This document shows, piece by piece, positions 59,852 through 64,000 of a DNA stretch of 64,000 nucleotides (its first letter is position 1; each line of letters begins with the position of its first letter). The position numbers and the translations under genes were made by a program. The notes under the pieces were generated by a model that was given only the letters and a program-made list of their open reading frames with translations, had not been told where the DNA came from and did not search any database. Source of the stretch: Artemisia argyi (taxonomy: Eukaryota > Streptophyta > Magnoliopsida > Asterales > Asteraceae); assembly GCA_030686995.1 (NCBI GenBank), contig CM060709.1:126510373-126574372 (forward strand). Direction: 5' to 3'.

Positions 59852-60424
59852 TCAAGCCATTACTGACTTGGATCTGCCTTGTGCATCAACATAGTCAAAT
59901 TTCTTTAAGTCTATTGATACACTGCTGTTTTTGGAAACATGATTTGAAACATTTGATTTAGGTTTCCAAGTCCAGCAAACTGAGCCCTTAATAGCATAAA
60001 AATGATTTCCAACAACTGTATCAGTTATAACTTTTGGTCCACAAGTAGAAACATTTGTGCTAGCAGCAGAGTGCTTACTAGCAATAGAGCCAGCAATAGA
60101 ACCAGTTGTTTTAGTTTTAAATGCCCCATTTGATTTAGCAGCAAAAATTGATCTAGTTGCACCAGATCTTAGCAACATAGACCTTGGAACCATGTTTCTG
60201 TTTGGATGAGGGTGTGTATTTTTTGAAAAATATTTATGATTCACCCTTGAGTATTGATTCCATAATGGTTTTTGGTGGTTTTCACAATTATTTATTAAGT
60301 GCTCAAAACTACCATACTTGTAACAAGCCTTCTTATTTAATTGAAACTCATTACCTAATTTGTTTGAAACTAGGTTATTAAAGTTTCTCTGATTTCCCCT
60401 AGGCTTATTATAAAAACTTTTCAT
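59852..60424 (-). pseudogene. Element B gag-protease linker with a degenerate zinc knuckle
   Basis: About 190 codons, rich in Asn, Ser and Lys. It has CYKYGSFEHLINNC, a zinc knuckle in which the second Cys is Tyr, so zinc binding is probably lost. It repeats SAAS/SIAGSIAS words encoded by AGCAGCAGA-type motif copies near 60060-60110. It leads into the protease. Confidence 0.75.
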
Positions 60425-60567
60425 CTGTTATCTAGGTAACTCATTATAGTCTACCATTTTCCTAGAGATATTCTTACCCAACACAGGTCTCACAAACTTA
60501 ACATGTTCAATTTTAGGTTTAACTTTTGTAGGAATTTTTCCTTTTTAACATTTTGTGTTGGTTCAAC

Positions 60568-62435
60568 CTATTCCTCATCACTATCTGACTCCCAGTCTTC
60601 AATAATAGGAGCATCAGGAAACTTTCTATCATTAACCTTAGGTGTTTCTTTGACACTATCACTAGACTCACGTACAAGTTTTTCTATGTCAAACTCACTT
60701 ATAAAAGACAACTCTTTTTTTTCTGGTGGAGAATAGGCACTCTTAATTGGGGGAGCAACTTCATTATAGCCTATGCCACTTCCTTTTCTCATCAAAAGAC
60801 TCTCAATTGATTTATTAACTAAATCAGAGGCATATTGTTGTTTGTTAACTCTTATCATGTGATTTTCTTTTTCTGTAAGAGCTATGTTTCTTGCCTGTTC
60901 TGCTTCTTCCAGCTTTTTCTTAAGAACTTCAATCTCACTATTTTTCTTAAAGATCTCAACATCTTGTTGGTTAATCATATCAACATATTCTAACTCACAC
61001 TGTTTAAGATACTCTAGTCTCCTTTCTACATTTTGAATACCTACCTTATAACCTAAGTTATCAAGTTTTAGGTGTTCAACTTCTTGTCTAAGAATCTCAT
61101 TCCTAGATTTAAGTTCTTCAACAATGTCAGCACATGATTTAAATGAACAAATAGACATATCAGAATCATTGGATACCTCAGAGTCAAATCCAGAAGATGA
61201 TGAAGCATAAGCCATAAGTGCAAAGTTATGCACTTTAGGTTGAACTTCAGCCACAAGAGAATAGTTGGGTTCTTCTTCAGCCATATCACTCCAGTCGTAG
61301 TCACCCAACCCATCACAAGACACCAATGCTGTTGTGGTGTTCTTTGATTCTTCAGCAGCTTTCTTTGGATTCTCAGCATTCTTCTTTGGAGCCCTGCATT
61401 CCCTGGCAAAGTGGCCTTTCCTATTGCAATTAAAGCATTCCATCTGTGACTTGTCAAAAACCATGTTCTCTTTAGCCCTGTATTTGACTTCTCTTCCTGT
61501 CCTCTTCAAAAATCTTCTGGCTCTCAAGGTTAACATTGCCATCTTCTACTTCAAATCAATTTCCTTAAGATCATCTGGATCAATATGATCCATATTTTGG
61601 TTGAGAATCTGAGTGTTGGTATTTGTTGTAAGATCAGCCAAGAATGCACATATAGCAGTATCACTTATGGAATTGTTGTTAGTAGAACCAGCAGCAGATC
61701 CATCAGTACTAGCAGTAGACACTCCATAAGCAGTAGAATGGTATTCGTGAGATCCTTTGCTCTTTCAGATGCTAGGTTTTGAGTAGCAGAAGATGAAGTA
61801 GTTGTAGAATTCATCTCTGATTCATACACCTTCAAGTTGTTATAGAGGCTTTCCAACTTTATAGTTTCAAAATCAGGTTTATTTCTCCAAACAACTGTAT
61901 TCATGCTCCATTCAGGTGCTAGACTTCTGAGAAACTTGAGATTTACATCTTCTTGAGGAACAGCATAGCCTACAAGTTTTAAGTGACTAACAAGTTGATT
62001 AAGCCTGTTTTATGTACCATCTAGTTTTTCTCAACTTGAGGTAGTGAAGTTTTCAAACTAGTGCTTCAACATGTTCTTCCTTGACTTCTTGGTGGCATCA
62101 TTACCTCCAAATATGATCTCAATAGCATCCATCAAGTCCTTTGCAGTTTCACAACCATCAAAGTCCAATTGAAATTCATTCGGCATTCCCATCATGAGAA
62201 TACTATAGGCCTTGATCTCCATCTATATTACAACATTCTCTTCAGCAGATTTGATAGAAATAGCTTTCCCATCAGGACCTTTTCGAGGTAGAGAGTCACC
62301 ATTCAGAATGACATTCCACATGTTGAAATCGATCATGTGAATGTACTGTCGAATCCTCATCTTCCATAGCTCATACTCACCAGGTTTGAGCATGGGCGCC
62401 TTTGAAGTAGTTACCATGTGTGTTTCGTCACCCAT
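60568..62435 (-). pseudogene. Element B gag with zinc knuckle and coiled coil, multiply broken
   Basis: Starts at ATG 62435 (MLKPGEYELWKMRIRQYI, the usual copia gag N-terminal pattern) 72 bases after the primer-binding site. TAG at 62223 and several further stops to about 61990 interrupt it. FLRSLAPEWSMNTVVWRN is recognisable near 61920. The frame 61542-60568 is open for 324 codons and holds the zinc knuckle CFNCNRKGHFAREC (about 61395-61440), then a long Glu/Lys/Leu coiled coil (about 60850-61130). Coiled coils in gag fit the Sirevirus lineage. Confidence 0.88.
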
Positions 62436-62506
62436 CTTTAGTAGTTGATTAGGAGCAGTTTCTTGTAAGCAACAAATTCTTCTTGATTACAACTTCTAGA
62501 TCAAAA

Positions 62507-62518
62507 GCTCTTATACTA
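62507..62518 (-). other. Primer-binding site of element B, mutated
   Basis: TAGTATAAGAGC matches the initiator tRNA-Met-type site TGGTATCAGAGC in 10 of 12 bases, two bases after the 5' LTR. Confidence 0.75.
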
Positions 62519-62520
62519 CT

Positions 62521-63007
62521 TGTTGATCCCAATTGAGCAAATGATCTTATAGAAGTTGAATTGAATTATAACTTAAGTAGTAACGCGGAATATTAAAGTT
62601 TAACTTAAGAAGAACAATTAATAAACATTCAACATATAGGAATATACGAGCATTCAACAATGCTAGGGTTTACAACCTTGAAGTGAATCGACGTACGTAA
62701 CTCTAACCCTAGGAACCTCCTTTTATAGACTAAGGAGTCCTAGTCATTTTACAATGACTTTGTACATAAGATAATATCTTTTCTAAACATTTAGAATATA
62801 CACAATATCTATTCCATAATTATCTAACCGACTCTAATACATATCCACTAAGCAGTAGATTACTATTTCACAAGCATCATATTCTTTATCTCTTCAAGCA
62901 GTAGAGTCAGCTAGCAGCATTTTGATTACACTAGCAGCAGAGTCTGAGTTCAGCAGCAGTTTAACACTTAGAGAATATTCTTAGAAGCAGAATCCTAAAA
63001 ACCAACA
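62521..63007 (-). mobile_element. 5' LTR of element B (487 bp)
   Basis: Aligns with 31243-31752; ends TGTTGATCCC and ACCAACA on the plus strand. TATA at 62721-62727. Has two small deletions relative to the other LTR and about 25 substitutions by eye. Confidence 0.93.
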
Positions 63008-63425
63008 CATGGGCATCCACTTGGGCAAGAGTGGGATGAGACATTGTTGAAGGATGAAGTTTTTGGGATAGTATGATGTTGAGGAGGTTCAAGTCAAGAA
63101 GATTAGAGAAATCTTGAGCCTTGATGAAGTGTAGGAAGTTGACATTTGTTATTGGATTTGGTAACAAAGGTGGTAATGAATGATCTTGAGGAATTGGGTT
63201 TGGATGCTCGTTATGAGTGGATGGAGGCTTATTTTGTGGTTGAGAAGCAAAGAAGGAGAATGATGAAGATGATGCCTCATGGTGTGACGTGAGATTGGAA
63301 TTGGCATGGTTATTGTGTGAGTTGTTTGAGTTGTTCATGAAATTGCCAAGGCTTTGTTTCTTCCTCCATATGGGTTTGACCGACATTCTATATTTTCTAG
63401 GAGATGACACTTTGTTGGATGACAT
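63008..63425 (-). pseudogene. 5' part of the element D accessory ORF
   Basis: ATG at 63425; open until element B. With 31089-31237 it gives 189 codons in one frame. The N-terminus is basic (SSPRKYRMSVKPIWRKKQS), then an Asn/His/Ser-rich low-complexity stretch and a helical part (FLHFIKAQDFSNLLDLNLL). It lies between element D sequence and its polypurine tracts, where a Sirevirus third ORF would be. No domain recognised; a host gene is less likely because of the LTR and polypurine tracts downstream. Confidence 0.6.
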
Positions 63426-64000
63426 TGAGAAGGAGGAAGGTTATGCCATGACAATGGATGGAGGAAGTGAAGGTTTTAGTAGAGGAGGAAGATTGCAAGA
63501 ATAGCAAAGCATGCATGCTTAGTTTAACTAATTCAAATAATGTTTTAGAAAATAAAGAAGGTGTATAAGACCTATGGGTAGGCTAGTCAAACATGCAGGA
63601 ACAGAAAAGTAAGCAAAGAAGCCATGTCACAATAACAACAGGACGGTCCCATATATGGGTGGATGGTCCTTTATCGTTTGGCAGACCGTCAGTCATTAAT
63701 GGACCGCCACTAGTAGGTTTGCCAGTTTTCAAAAAATGTTCCTAGTGTGTGCCTACATGAAACATATGTGGAGATGCAATTATCTCGACTCTAACGAAGA
63801 AAAAACCTAACAGATAATCCAAAGTCTCCTAAATTCAATCTTGCTCATCTTTCCATGTCGGATAACATATTTGTTACATGATCTGATAAAGGATTTTTGC
63901 GCATCATGTATGCATGAAAGAAAATTTTTGAATTGTATTAACAATTCAAGAAAATGTGATTTTCCTATTCGTGGGAAGATTTTAAACATATGAATTGGGG
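63426..64000 (-). other. Element D interior, non-coding
   Basis: No credible gene. GGACGGTCC, GGATGGTCC, GACCGTC and GGACCGCC words cluster at 63640-63730, upstream of the accessory ORF. Element D continues past the window end. Confidence 0.5.

Larger units (their letters stand above)
31243..63007 (-). mobile_element. Element B: Sirevirus-like Ty1/copia retrotransposon with two nested gypsy inserts
   Basis: Flanked by the 5-bp duplication CATGG (31238-31242 and 63008-63012). Its LTRs are 31243-31752 and 62521-63007, and all genes are on the minus strand. Without elements C and G it is about 12.5 kb: gag, protease, integrase, RT-RNase H, an intergenic region holding an antisense ORF, and an env-like ORF. 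The two LTRs differ at roughly 5 percent of positions by eye, and the genes carry many stops, so it is older than its inserts. Confidence 0.95.

Noticed and set aside
63008..63425. Host gene disrupted by element B
   Set aside because: Downstream polypurine tracts, an LTR and repeated promoter words place it inside a copia element; it cannot be excluded fully without the rest of element D.

Overview
This 64 kb window is plant nuclear DNA made almost entirely of transposable elements. I found no ordinary host gene. The element types (Sirevirus-like Ty1/copia elements with an env-like third ORF, Athila/Tat-type Ty3/gypsy elements primed by tRNA-Asp, a Mutator-like element and a MITE) point to a eudicot. 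The long env-like ORF resembles proteins I associate with Asteraceae, so that family is the best guess, but this is inference.

Left part. 1-3371 is the 3' end of a plus-strand Athila/Tat gypsy element: the end of integrase, a hairpin-rich 3' untranslated region and a 3' LTR. 3372 to about 6600 is AT-rich DNA without genes and holds a dense cluster of perfect short hairpins. About 6600-22847 is a minus-strand Sirevirus-like element (element A): 5' LTR 22502-22847, gag, a zinc-finger/coiled-coil segment, a nearly intact pol and an env-like ORF of about 1,400 codons. I could not find its 3' LTR. 22848-29325 holds unclassified sequence followed by a 3.2 kb gypsy LTR on the plus strand (element E).

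Right part. 29331 to 64000 is a multi-level nest. The oldest layer is a minus-strand copia element (element D; LTR about 29331-30551, interior 30552-31242 and 63008-64000). It was split by a second Sirevirus-like element (element B, 31243-63007, target-site duplication CATGG). Element B was in turn split twice: by a 7.96 kb gag-protease gypsy element (element C, 32802-40764, duplication GTACC) in its env-like ORF, and by an 11.3 kb Athila-like element (element G, 47279-58569, duplication CTCCT) in its integrase. Element G carries a Mutator-like element in its ORF1 (51303-53189, 9-bp duplication AAACATACA) and a 328-bp MITE in one LTR (57234-57561, duplication AAA; the other LTR is the empty site). 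Reading frames continue across the junctions once the inserts are ignored, which supports this layout independently.

The most unusual feature is that nearly every element has its own short motif, repeated many times in its LTR promoter or leader: TTACGCNTAA in A, TGACGCCGTCA in C, AGCAGYAGA in B, CGGCG words in G, GGACSGTCC words in D and ACACATATGCAC in the Mutator-like element. Other observations are a stretch complementary to the 5' end of tRNA-Asp close to the primer-binding site of C, a complete-looking antisense gene inside B, and an array of hairpins with compensating base changes upstream of the first LTR. All protein-coding parts carry at least some nonsense or frameshift damage.
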